Position numbers and translations under genes: made by a program. The notes under the pieces were generated by a model. It did not search any database. It was not told the DNA's origin and saw only the letters and a program-made list of their open reading frames with translations. 64,000 nt of DNA. Source: an uncultured Muribaculaceae bacterium. Lineage in GTDB: Bacteria > Bacteroidota > Bacteroidia > Bacteroidales > Muribaculaceae. Shown piece after piece: positions 25,867 through 34,996 of the stretch; within the stretch, counting starts at the first letter, position 1; every line of letters begins with the position of its first letter. The stretch spans positions 62,001 through 126,000 of the forward strand of contig CAJTWL010000003.1 of assembly GCA_910579845.1 (NCBI GenBank), read 5' to 3'.

Positions 25867-26598
25867 ATGAGGATTCCCCCGTTAAAAGATATAATAATAG
25901 CCATTCTTTTTCTTGTTATTGCTGTGGCTCTTGTATTGACAGCGATCTGGGCTTACCGGGAATATATGACCTCGGCACCATATGTCGATACGGAACGTTA
26001 TCCGGTGCGGGGCATAGATGTATCATCTCATAACGGTACCGTTGATTTTAAGAAAGTGAAAAAGGATGGTTATGAGTTTGTATTCATAAAGGCTACAGAG
26101 GGAGGTGATTTCAAGGACAGCAGGTTTCGTGAAAATTATATAGGAGCCGGAAAAGCGGGTATCTTGCGGGGAGCTTATCATTTTTTTCGTTTTGATAAAG
26201 ACGGTGTGGATCAGGCAGTCAACTTTCTTCAGGCAATAGGTCACAGAAAGCTGGAACTCGGTCTTGTGATAGATGTGGAAGAAGAAGGGAATCCGGATAA
26301 TATTCCGACTGAAGATGTGAAAGAGAAGCTACAGCGAATGTTGGAGTTTTTGAATATGATGGGACATAGAGTGACACTTTATACAAATGTTCAGGGCTAT
26401 GAGAAGTATTTCCTTAATACATTTGCAGGTCATCCATTATGGATATGCAGTTTCTCCAGAACTCCGGTAGACGTGGATTGGAGTTTCTGGCAATATGATC
26501 ACCATGGCAAGGTTTCCGGTATAAAGGGAGATGCAGACCTGAACGCGTTTTCCGGTTCACGGGAAGACTGGGATAAGATTCTGAATCAGGTTCAATAA
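25867..26598 (+). CDS. membrane-anchored GH25 lysozyme
   Basis: A 243-residue peptidoglycan muramidase. An N-terminal helix (about residues 9-30) anchors it or directs export. The GH25 barrel runs from about 47, with GIDVSSHNGTVDF (catalytic Asp side), FVFIKATEGG, GAYHFFRF, LVIDVEEEG (catalytic Asp/Glu strand), VTLYTN and SFWQYDHHG. All the expected active-site carboxylates are present. Bacteroidota GH25 proteins of this size are probably involved in their own wall remodelling. It lies 49 bases before the PorU-like gene on the same strand. Confidence 0.9.
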   Translation: MRIPPLKDIIIAILFLVIAVALVLTAIWAYREYMTSAPYVDTERYPVRGIDVSSHNGTVDFKKVKKDGYEFVFIKATEGGDFKDSRFRENYIGAGKAGILRGAYHFFRFDKDGVDQAVNFLQAIGHRKLELGLVIDVEEEGNPDNIPTEDVKEKLQRMLEFLNMMGHRVTLYTNVQGYEKYFLNTFAGHPLWICSFSRTPVDVDWSFWQYDHHGKVSGIKGDADLNAFSGSREDWDKILNQVQ

Positions 26599-26647
26599 TT
26601 ACCGTCGAAATCCGTTTATATTTTGTGATACTTAATTGTATTGAGCA

Positions 26648-29600
26648 TTGAAGCGACATATATCTTTCACACATATAAAAATATTTCTGATCCTGTTGAC
26701 TGTTATGTCGGCGGTGTCCGGACTTTGGGCTTTGCCCTCCACGCATTATGCCGCCAATTCTGTGCTGGCAGACGGTAGATGGGCAAGAATAAAAGTCAAT
26801 TCCACAGGTATGCAGCTCATTTCCAATGCGGATCTGAAGGCTCTCGGTTTCTCGGATCCGCAGCGTGTTAATGTGTATGGCACAGGTGGTCATATGGTAG
26901 CGGAGGAACTTACGGATGATATGCCTGATGATCTGCCGTTGCTTCCGAGTGTAAAGACACCGAAGGGTATCCTGTTTTTCGGTGTAGATAACGTCAGATG
27001 GAGTTTTAGAAACGGCGCGTTTTCTCATGAGCTTAATCCATATAGTGCCGACAGCTATTATTTTATATCAGACAGAGATGTCGCGGTTTCAGAAATTAAA
27101 CAAGCTGAACAGCTTACGGGCGCACAAGGTGAGCAGAGAACCACCTTTACCGCCCGATTGCTTCATGAGACCGATCTGATCAATCCGGCAGGATATGGAC
27201 GATGGTTGTTTGGCGAGGATTTCCGTTCGCAGAAGAATAGGAACTTCAGTTTTGAATTCATTGATAAGGTCTCGGATGATGTTTCGGCAAACATCAGGTT
27301 CATTGCCAATACAACCAATGGAAATTCGATGTTGAATCTGACTGCCAATGGCGAGCGTCTTCCAAGTTACAGAATCGACGGTATCTCAAATGAAGACTTC
27401 TTTACCGTCAATGATATATCAAGACCCTTCAATGTTTCCGGCAATAAGCTGACTCTTGGAATCGACTTTAGTTATTCAGGAGTGTTATACACATCATGTC
27501 TGGATTATATCGAGATATTCTACGAGCGCGAATTAAAGCTGAACAACGGACAGCTTCATTTTTATTCCGATTTTCGTGGTGAGGAGGTTGTGATACGCGA
27601 TGCTCCGGATAATATGATTGTCTGGGAGGTGACTGATCCCTACAACCCGGAGATGGTGGAGTTCAGTCGTTCCGGGCAGGATGCCTCTTTCGTTCCTGCA
27701 GCCGGTTTTCGGGAATATATAGCGTTTGATTCCACAAAGGCCGGATTTACAGTTGCAAGAGCCGGAAAGATTGACAATCAGGATATACATGGAATGGAGA
27801 CTCCCGATATGGTTATTGTGGCATATCCGCAATACCGCAGAGCTGCGGAACGCATAGCCGACATGCACCGTAGTGTTGACGGTATGACAGTGTATGTCCT
27901 TACTCCTGAAAGTATATATAATGAATTCTCAGGCGGTCACAAGGATGTGGGGGCATTCCGTAAGATGTTGAAAATGTGGTATGACCGTAAAAGTGACCGT
28001 GAGATAAAGTATTGTCTGCTTTTCGGTCGCGGATCATATGATACAAAAATGGTGACATCCGCATCGAAAACAGCCGGTTATGAACCGTTGCCGTTATGGC
28101 AGTCGCCTGACGGACTTAATGAATCTTTCGCTTTCTCAACGGATGATATTATCGGTATGCTTGATGATGTGCGCAAGGATGATTTCAGGTTCGATTCTGC
28201 GAAAATACGTGTTGCAGTGGGGCGTCTCCCTGTGACAAGTGTCCGCGAGGCTGACGAGATTTCTGAAAAGATATGTAACTATATTGAATCCCCGGATTAC
28301 GGCACGTGGAGAAACCGTATTCTGCTTATCGCCGATGATCAGGATAATGGCGAACATTTACGACAGACAGAAGCCGTGTACGGACAATTCTCTGATAATG
28401 CCCCGCATTATCAATATGAGAGACTCTATCTTGATTCATATCCTTTGGAGTCTACAAGCGTAGGTATGGCATACCCCAAAGCCAAGGAGCGCATGTTGCG
28501 TACCTGGAACGAAGGTGTGGCACTTACAAATTACATAGGTCATGCTTCAACCAATTCCTGGACTCATGAAAGATTGCTTACATGGGATGACATAACATCG
28601 GCAAACAATAAGAATTTATCATTTCTTGTCGCCGCTACCTGTTCTTTCGGACATTGGGACGGTGATTCAAGGAGTGGCGCGGAGGTTATGCTTCTCAATC
28701 CGTCCGGTGGATTTATCGGGGCGCTTGTGCCGAGCAGAACCGTGTATATCGGTCTTAACGGGACACTGTCATATAATTTTGCGAAATGGTTGCTGACAGA
28801 TGATGAGGATGGCAGAATACTTAGATTCGGAGATGCGGTGACGAGAGGCAAGAATGCCGTGACAGATGAGAACAGGCTTCGTTACTGTCTTATGGCGGAT
28901 CCTGCGTTGCGGATCCCGAAACCGGAAAATAAGGTTGAGATTGAATCTTTCGATGGAGTGGCACTTGATGGATTGGCGGATTTCCCTGAATTGAAAGCTA
29001 TGTCGAAAGTTAAGGTTTCGGGAAGTGTGAATGATATTACAGGGGCATTGATGAATGACTTCGACGGATTTGTACAACTCGATCTATACGATGCGGAGAA
29101 GGTGATAGAGACCTATGGAAACGGTGAAAACGGTAAGTCAGAGATTTATAACGACCGCACAACCAAGCTTGCGAGCGTGTCTACAAAGGTAAAGTCAGGC
29201 AAATGGGAAACCACAGTTTTTCTTCCGGCGGAAATCGAGAATAATTATAGTCCCGCGCGTATTACGGCATATGCCTGGAGTGACAGTGGCAAAGAGGGTC
29301 AGGGATCATATGAGAAATTTTATGTATACGGGTTCCAGGATGGTGAACTTGATGACACTACAGGACCGGTTATCGAAAATTTATATCTGAACAATACCCG
29401 TTTCACGGATGGTGGAGTTGTAGGCGAGAACTCTGTCTTGCATGCCTTGGTGTCAGATGAATCCGGCATTAACCTTTCGGGAGCCGGGGTCGGTCACAAG
29501 ATGGCTATTGTACTCGACCGGAGGGATGTGTTTGATGACGTCGACAGTTATTACCGGCCGGATACCGAACGAGAGGGAGCCGGCATTGTCGCGTATCCTC

Positions 29601-30019
29601 TAAATGGTCTTAAAGCCGGAGAACATACTTTGACATTCAAAGTCTATGACAATGCCAACAATGCATCCGAGCGTACATTGACATTCAATGTCGCGTCAAC
29701 CCTTGATCCTGTTATCTGCGATCTTTATACGAATGTGAATCCGGCCTCGGAAAGCGTGGTGTTCTCTGTATTGCTTGATTCTCCGAATTCGAAGATGAAT
29801 TGCAGGATAGAGGTCTTTGATCTGATGGGGAGATGTGTATGGGAGTCTGACGAATCGCAGTCTGCGGATATGCAGGGAATGATGCAGAAAAGATGGAACT
29901 TATGTGACAAAGCGGGCAGGCGTGTGCCTCGCGGCATATACCTGTATCGTGCCACAGCCGAGACTTCCGAGGGAAGATATTCCTCAAAAACGAATAAACT
30001 TGCCGTTACTGCACCGTAA
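26648..30019 (+). CDS. porU: PorU-like C25 family protease (first copy)
   Basis: A 1123-residue exported protein of the PorU type, the T9SS sortase that cleaves C-terminal signals and attaches cargo to A-LPS on the cell surface. The start is TTG at 26648, giving a signal peptide (to about residue 28). The gingipain-type C25 domain spans about 370-750, with catalytic His in NYIGHAS and Cys in FLVAATCSFGHWD, followed by SGAEVMLLNPSGGFIGAL. The C-terminal part ends in a FlgD-Ig-like fold (RRVPRGIYLYRATA). This copy keeps the canonical PorU sequence around the Cys. A second, more divergent copy lies 1.3 kb downstream next to porV. Confidence 0.88.
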   Translation: MKRHISFTHIKIFLILLTVMSAVSGLWALPSTHYAANSVLADGRWARIKVNSTGMQLISNADLKALGFSDPQRVNVYGTGGHMVAEELTDDMPDDLPLLPSVKTPKGILFFGVDNVRWSFRNGAFSHELNPYSADSYYFISDRDVAVSEIKQAEQLTGAQGEQRTTFTARLLHETDLINPAGYGRWLFGEDFRSQKNRNFSFEFIDKVSDDVSANIRFIANTTNGNSMLNLTANGERLPSYRIDGISNEDFFTVNDISRPFNVSGNKLTLGIDFSYSGVLYTSCLDYIEIFYERELKLNNGQLHFYSDFRGEEVVIRDAPDNMIVWEVTDPYNPEMVEFSRSGQDASFVPAAGFREYIAFDSTKAGFTVARAGKIDNQDIHGMETPDMVIVAYPQYRRAAERIADMHRSVDGMTVYVLTPESIYNEFSGGHKDVGAFRKMLKMWYDRKSDREIKYCLLFGRGSYDTKMVTSASKTAGYEPLPLWQSPDGLNESFAFSTDDIIGMLDDVRKDDFRFDSAKIRVAVGRLPVTSVREADEISEKICNYIESPDYGTWRNRILLIADDQDNGEHLRQTEAVYGQFSDNAPHYQYERLYLDSYPLESTSVGMAYPKAKERMLRTWNEGVALTNYIGHASTNSWTHERLLTWDDITSANNKNLSFLVAATCSFGHWDGDSRSGAEVMLLNPSGGFIGALVPSRTVYIGLNGTLSYNFAKWLLTDDEDGRILRFGDAVTRGKNAVTDENRLRYCLMADPALRIPKPENKVEIESFDGVALDGLADFPELKAMSKVKVSGSVNDITGALMNDFDGFVQLDLYDAEKVIETYGNGENGKSEIYNDRTTKLASVSTKVKSGKWETTVFLPAEIENNYSPARITAYAWSDSGKEGQGSYEKFYVYGFQDGELDDTTGPVIENLYLNNTRFTDGGVVGENSVLHALVSDESGINLSGAGVGHKMAIVLDRRDVFDDVDSYYRPDTEREGAGIVAYPLNGLKAGEHTLTFKVYDNANNASERTLTFNVASTLDPVICDLYTNVNPASESVVFSVLLDSPNSKMNCRIEVFDLMGRCVWESDESQSADMQGMMQKRWNLCDKAGRRVPRGIYLYRATAETSEGRYSSKTNKLAVTAP

Positions 30020-30023
30020 TTTG

Positions 30024-30060
30024 TTGAGCCTTTGCCAATAAATAATCTGGCAGAGCTCAA
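30024..30060 (+). terminator. probable terminator after first porU-like gene
   Basis: TTGAGC (30024-30029) pairs with GCTCAA (30055-30060) and, inside, TGCCA (30033-30037) pairs with TGGCA (30048-30052); TTTATAA follows. It sits five bases after the stop and before rex. Confidence 0.5.
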
Positions 30061-30083
30061 TTTATAATAGATTGACCATTATA

Positions 30084-30740
30084 ATGAATTCTAACGAAGA
30101 GAACATAATACTTCCGGAGCCGACGCTCAGACGATTGCCATGGTATCTGGCATACGTGGAGATTCTGCGTGCCCAGGGCATTGAGACAATATCCTCCACA
30201 CAGATTTCGCGGGCGTTGAGCGTCGATGCGTCCCAGATAGCCAAAGATCTTTCTTTTCTGAATGTAAAAGGAAAAACGAGAATAGGATATGAAGTGTGTT
30301 CGCTTGTCGACGCACTCTCCGATTTTCTTGGATTTTCCCGTTGCCATAAAGCTTATGTGATCGGATGCGGCAGTCTTGGGAAAGCTTTGATACGCGATTC
30401 CGGACTTTCCAATTACGGGCTGGAGATAGTTGCCGGCTTTGATGTGAATGATGCCGTTGTTGCTCGTACGGATCTTGGAGTGCCTATTTATCAGATGGAG
30501 CGTATCTACGAAGTCATGAGCGAGAATCCCGCATCGATAGGTATAATCACCGTTCCTCCGGAATGCGCTCAGGAATGTGCCGATCTTGCTATCAGTTCCG
30601 GAATACGCGCGATATGGAATTTCTCTCCTTATCGTGTCAAGGTTGCTGAGGGAGTAGTTATGGCAAATACATCGATATACGCTCATCTCGCTCTGATATT
30701 CAACAGACTTGATGCATTGGAAAACAGACATAAATTCTGA
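30084..30740 (+). CDS. rex: redox-sensing transcriptional repressor Rex
   Basis: A 218-residue regulator that senses the NADH/NAD+ ratio and represses fermentation and respiration genes. The N-terminal winged helix (about 1-80) contains TISSTQISRALSVDASQIAKDLSFL. The Rossmann domain has the NAD(H) motif VIGCGSLGKAL and the conserved GVVMANTSIYAHLALIFNRL end. The ATG at 30084 is preferred to the upstream TTG at 30072. Its stop overlaps the next ATG (TGATG), coupling it to the FAH-like gene. Regulation of the downstream genes by Rex is not implied by this; no clear Rex operator was found in the window. Confidence 0.93.
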   Translation: MNSNEENIILPEPTLRRLPWYLAYVEILRAQGIETISSTQISRALSVDASQIAKDLSFLNVKGKTRIGYEVCSLVDALSDFLGFSRCHKAYVIGCGSLGKALIRDSGLSNYGLEIVAGFDVNDAVVARTDLGVPIYQMERIYEVMSENPASIGIITVPPECAQECADLAISSGIRAIWNFSPYRVKVAEGVVMANTSIYAHLALIFNRLDALENRHKF

Positions 30741-31318
30741 TGAAGATATTCTGTATCTTAAATAATTATTGTGGCGCAAAGGATGTTCTTGACTGGTATA
30801 TGGTTCCGGACTCCGGCATAGTGAGACATGATAATCCTGTTTTTGTGCCTGAATTCGACAGAGAGTTCCGTGGTTATCCCTCTTTGATAGTCCGTATTGA
30901 CAAATTGGGGAAGAATGTCTCTGCCAGATTTGCGCACAGATACTATGGGGAGGTAGCTCCCGGGGTCGCTGTTCAGGCTGTGGATTTGCTTGATACTCTG
31001 AGAAGTTCCGGGAAACCATGGACAAGAGCTGTTGTCTTTGACAAGTGTTGCTTCGTCGGCGAGTTCATATCTTTGGATGAATGGAACAATACCAGTAGCT
31101 TTGAGATAAGATATGGGGATGACATACTTTCCTGGAATAAGTGTGATCTGAAAGAGAGTATCGAAAAAGTGATAGAGGCGGTGAGTCGCGAAAATATCAT
31201 TAAGACAGGGGATCTTATTCTGGTCGGCTTGTCGCAGGAAAGCTTTGTTCTTGAACGCGATAAAAAGGTAAGTGCATACGTCGGTGATTGTGAAAGACTT
31301 CAAATAAGGTTAAAATGA
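30740..31318 (+). CDS. fumarylacetoacetate-hydrolase-fold protein, probably inactive
   Basis: A 192-residue protein aligning by eye over its whole length with bacterial FAH-family hydrolases: the opening MKIFCILNNYCGA, the RIDKLGKNVSARFAHRYYGEV segment, SSGKPWTRAVVFDKC..VGEF, and KTGDLILVGL near the end. The residues that bind the metal in active members appear lost: the Glu-x-Glu segment reads YPSLIV, the Asp of the GxDxT strand reads GVAVQ, the catalytic Lys before FD is Val, and the TPAG turn is LSQES. I infer a binding or structural role. ATG and stop overlap both neighbours (TGATG with rex, ATGA with porU), so the three are coupled. As I recall it, an FAH-family gene also precedes porU in Porphyromonas gingivalis. 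Confidence 0.75.
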   Translation: MKIFCILNNYCGAKDVLDWYMVPDSGIVRHDNPVFVPEFDREFRGYPSLIVRIDKLGKNVSARFAHRYYGEVAPGVAVQAVDLLDTLRSSGKPWTRAVVFDKCCFVGEFISLDEWNNTSSFEIRYGDDILSWNKCDLKESIEKVIEAVSRENIIKTGDLILVGLSQESFVLERDKKVSAYVGDCERLQIRLK

Positions 31319-34300
31319 AAGCGCGTTATCGGTTGCTTTGCTTTATATTATGTGCTCTTATTGTCGGTAATGTATGTTTCGGAGTGGAGTTCGCGTCCCA
31401 TTCGCGGCTTGCAGAGGGAAATTGGGTTAAGATAAAAACAGGTGAAACAGGTTTATACGTTATTCCTTATTCGGAGTTGCGGGAAATGGGTTTCTCCTCA
31501 CCGGATCGAGTGGGTGTTTACGGGAAAGGTGGCGAAATGCTCTCTTTTAATTTCAAAGATTCGGTTGCCGGTCATCCATATTATGATGATCTGCGTCAGA
31601 CGGCTGTCATACATAAATGTGACAGCCTTCTCTTTTATGCTCAGGGTACTGACAAGATAATATGGGATAATGATGAGGATCGGTTTATCCGTAAATCAAA
31701 GAATATATATTCGGATTATGGAGTATATTTTTTAAGTGATATTGCTGATCCTGAATTGGCTCGGAATCTTACCTCGGATGCTGTTATGAATACGGTTCTG
31801 CAACAAGGCAAGGATTATATGTTTCATGAGAAAGATCTCTGTCATAATGTAACGGGCACAGGACAGCAGTTCTGGGGTGAGGAATTCAAGAATTACGGAG
31901 GAACCATAAAGTGGGATCTTCCGGCACGATATGCCGTTGATGGAGATGTGGATTTGGAATATGCGTTCTACATCGCGCCGTCGCTGTCTGAAAAGGTTCC
32001 GTATTCAATAGGAATGTCTGTCAAAGAGTCCGGAGAGTATTATTCAGCATCTTATAATGCGAAAATATCCGATGCGTTCACTCCTCGTAATTATACTCAT
32101 ACATTTGATGTCAAGCCGGAGAATAGATTTGAGGTAAGTCTTGGAGTGCAAGCTGATAAATCCGATTTCTCCCGTCTTGATTACTGGTTGCTGACATATC
32201 CCAAACGTTTCCCGGTAAACAGCATGGAGCTGATATCTCCGGAAAGATATGTTGTGCGGAATGACAGTAAAGGAGCCTACAGTCTAAATCTTCCCGGTGA
32301 TATCAACGTTGTGGATGTAACCTCTCCGGAAAGAATAGGTGTGTCTTTTGCATCAGATGGAAATACAGATATTTCATTGAGATGTCTAAGTTCGGAAAGA
32401 GATGGCTGGAACGAATTGGTTTTTTATTCATCACAATCGGAACTGGGAAGAATAACGGAATGGAAGCCGGTGGTAAATTCAGATATACATGGATTCAACC
32501 CATCTGATGTGGAATTTGCCATAATCACCGTACCTCGGTTTGTCGATTATGCCCGTCAGATAGCCTCTATACATAAGGAGTATGACGGAATAGAGACTAT
32601 TGTGGCGACGCCGGAAGAGATATACAATGAGTTTTCGGGTGGTGTGCCTGATCCGCAGGCTTATCGTGCGTTCATGAGAATGGTTTACGACAGAAGTGAC
32701 GGCAGACTTAAGAATCTGTTGCTTTTGGGTCCGTCGCTTGCGGATATCAGAGCGCTGAAGTCGGAACCGGATACGGATTATATCATCGCATATCAGGAAC
32801 CTGAAGCAACCTCCGAACGACCGGCAGCCTGTGTGTATGATATATACGGTATATTGGCTGATGAGATAAACCCTGCAAGGCTTAACAGAGAGAAGATGGA
32901 GATCGGAGTCGGATTATTAAGCTGTTTTGACGATAGCGACTGTCAGCGGGCGGTAAGAAAGATAAGGAGATATATGAAGGATCAGGATAAGTTCTTCCGA
33001 TATCTCAACGAGACATTCCAGATCGGAGGTCTGCACAATGTACATGCCCACGACAAACAGGCCGTAAGATACGGAATCTTGCTGAGTGAACTCGCACCGG
33101 CGCCAGTGGCTGCGCATAATTTGAGTATAGACGCTTTTGGTAACGTGCCTGCCCGGAAGAGGTTTTTCGCGGAGTTGAATGCCGGAAAAATTATGACCAC
33201 TTATTTTGGACATGGCGGGGTAAGATTCATGGGAATGGATGGAAATTTCTTTACCACATCGGACATGTCGTTGCTCAAAAACAGATTTATGGGTTTTGCA
33301 TTTTTAGGAGGATGTGATTTTTCGTTTCCAGACAGGCGTATCAGAGGCTTGGGAGAGAGTTTTGTGCTTGATTCTGAAAATGGAATGATAGGTGGTATAA
33401 TCAGTTGCCGTACCTCTATGTCGAGTGTGAATTATGAGCTTGCAAAGAGAATTGCTACAGAATGGATGGCAAGTGAATATGGAGCTCCATCGCCTACGGC
33501 AGGAGAGTTCTATGCCAAAGTAAAGAGTAACTCAAGTTATCGGAATTCCCTGAACTATTTCTATTCCGGAGATCCCGCAATAAGGTTCCCTGTCGCGTCT
33601 CAGCATATCACAGTTTCTGTTGATTCATCGGTTCTCCCCGGCATGAAAACGGTATTGAAAGGTAAAGTGGAGAATGTCGGCGGAAATGCGGACATAAAAT
33701 TTAATGGCAAAGCAGTGCTGAAGATTGCCAGACCTGCAGTGACGCTTCAGTCGATGGATTATGTAACCGGAACCTATAAGGATACTTCTGATCCGGATAC
33801 CTTATATGTGGATTACAGAGCGGAACATCTTCTGTCGTTTGAATTCGAGATAGTGAATGGAGAGTTCTCGACTGAAATTATATTGCCTCTCTTTATCTCG
33901 AAATATCAGGGAAAACTGTTGCCGTTATATATCAGCGCATTCGATAATGAGAATCGTACAGGAGCCGTGGGATATATCGAGATTTCAATAGGCTCTGGAT
34001 CAGACTTAGACGAAAACAATCCGGTGATGGATGATAGAGAAGCTCCCTCTATAGAGGCGGTATATGATCATATTTCAGGAAGAATAGGTATTACATGCCG
34101 GGACAATGTCGGTCTGTATGATACAGGCTCTGTAACGGGTGCGCTTCTCGACGGGAAGAAAATCACTCTTGTACCTCGGGACGTCTATGATTTAAAATCA
34201 GTTGTAAAGTCAGCAGAATATTTTTATGATGCGTGGGAGCTTTCTTCCGGTAGCCATATGTTGGAGATAACGGTTTCGGATGTTTCAGGAAACAGCTCGG

Positions 34301-34605
34301 AACTGAGATATGATTTTGACGTTCCGGACAAAGATGATGCGATATCGATGACTTTGTCATCCGAGGCGGTTGTTGATGAATTAATTATTACCGCCGGCGA
34401 GATAACCGGGACAGTTCTGATTATAAGAGACAGTGAAGGGAATGAGATTCTCAGGCGTCCGTTGTCGGGATCTTATGTGTGGAATTGCGAGGATAACAAT
34501 GGTGAGAATGTGGCGCCCGGATTGTATAGTGTCTGCATTGTGGAGAATGTGGAAGGCATACATAAACGCTTCTCCGGTTGGCGCAATGTTGCCGTTTTGA
34601 AATAA
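31315..34605 (+). CDS. porU: PorU-like C25 family protease (second copy, beside porV)
   Basis: A 1096-residue paralogue of the first PorU-like gene. Signal peptide residues 1-23 lead into the same N-terminal motif (LAEGNWVKIKTGETGLYVIPYSELREMGF). The C25 domain keeps the catalytic His (TTYFGHGG) and Cys (FLGGCDFSFPD), but the surroundings differ from the canonical ATC-type block of copy one. The C-terminal FlgD-like end (ENVAPGLYSV) is retained. By position (FAH-like gene before, porV after) it is the syntenic porU, whereas by sequence copy one looks more typical. Its ATG overlaps the preceding stop by four bases. PorU works with PorV at the outer face of the outer membrane. Confidence 0.85.
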   Translation: MKARYRLLCFILCALIVGNVCFGVEFASHSRLAEGNWVKIKTGETGLYVIPYSELREMGFSSPDRVGVYGKGGEMLSFNFKDSVAGHPYYDDLRQTAVIHKCDSLLFYAQGTDKIIWDNDEDRFIRKSKNIYSDYGVYFLSDIADPELARNLTSDAVMNTVLQQGKDYMFHEKDLCHNVTGTGQQFWGEEFKNYGGTIKWDLPARYAVDGDVDLEYAFYIAPSLSEKVPYSIGMSVKESGEYYSASYNAKISDAFTPRNYTHTFDVKPENRFEVSLGVQADKSDFSRLDYWLLTYPKRFPVNSMELISPERYVVRNDSKGAYSLNLPGDINVVDVTSPERIGVSFASDGNTDISLRCLSSERDGWNELVFYSSQSELGRITEWKPVVNSDIHGFNPSDVEFAIITVPRFVDYARQIASIHKEYDGIETIVATPEEIYNEFSGGVPDPQAYRAFMRMVYDRSDGRLKNLLLLGPSLADIRALKSEPDTDYIIAYQEPEATSERPAACVYDIYGILADEINPARLNREKMEIGVGLLSCFDDSDCQRAVRKIRRYMKDQDKFFRYLNETFQIGGLHNVHAHDKQAVRYGILLSELAPAPVAAHNLSIDAFGNVPARKRFFAELNAGKIMTTYFGHGGVRFMGMDGNFFTTSDMSLLKNRFMGFAFLGGCDFSFPDRRIRGLGESFVLDSENGMIGGIISCRTSMSSVNYELAKRIATEWMASEYGAPSPTAGEFYAKVKSNSSYRNSLNYFYSGDPAIRFPVASQHITVSVDSSVLPGMKTVLKGKVENVGGNADIKFNGKAVLKIARPAVTLQSMDYVTGTYKDTSDPDTLYVDYRAEHLLSFEFEIVNGEFSTEIILPLFISKYQGKLLPLYISAFDNENRTGAVGYIEISIGSGSDLDENNPVMDDREAPSIEAVYDHISGRIGITCRDNVGLYDTGSVTGALLDGKKITLVPRDVYDLKSVVKSAEYFYDAWELSSGSHMLEITVSDVSGNSSELRYDFDVPDKDDAISMTLSSEAVVDELIITAGEITGTVLIIRDSEGNEILRRPLSGSYVWNCEDNNGENVAPGLYSVCIVENVEGIHKRFSGWRNVAVLK

Positions 34606-34630
34606 TGATTCCTATGTCCGGTGTGATTTA

Positions 34631-34957
34631 GAGGGTGTTTCAAAATAAAAGTTAAATTTGGGGCGGCTATCTTCCGGATAAAATCCATTTAAGGCAAAGG
34701 AGCATAGCGGGCTATGTGACTGCGCCGCGAATAGATTTTAACGGAAGAGAGACGGACAAATGGTAATTTTATTTCTGAAGCATTCCTCATTTGTTAATAA
34801 TTTTAACCAAGGGTGTTTTAAGTTAGTTCCGGTCTCGTATGGCCGGGCATCTTTCTCCTTTCGGTTCAGTCACATAGCCCGCTATGCTCCCTCACCTCAA
34901 GAAGAAACCTGCTCCGTCCATACGACCCCAAATTAACTTTTATTTTGAAACACCCTC
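34631..34957. repeat. 327-bp inverted-repeat element B (MITE-like) between porU and porV
   Basis: Terminal inverted repeats at 34631-34663 and 34926-34957 match over 32 positions with a single one-base indel (outer ends GAGGGTGTTTCAAAAT... and its complement). Two inverted copies of a 22-base core with GCATAGCGGGCTATG lie at 34699-34720 and 34869-34890. Element A carries the same core. There is no coding capacity. It accounts for nearly all of the 391-base gap between porU and porV. When transcribed it would fold into one long hairpin. Confidence 0.85.
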
Positions 34958-34996
34958 TTAACAATAAATAAGCCAAAATTCAGTTTTACAGATAGG

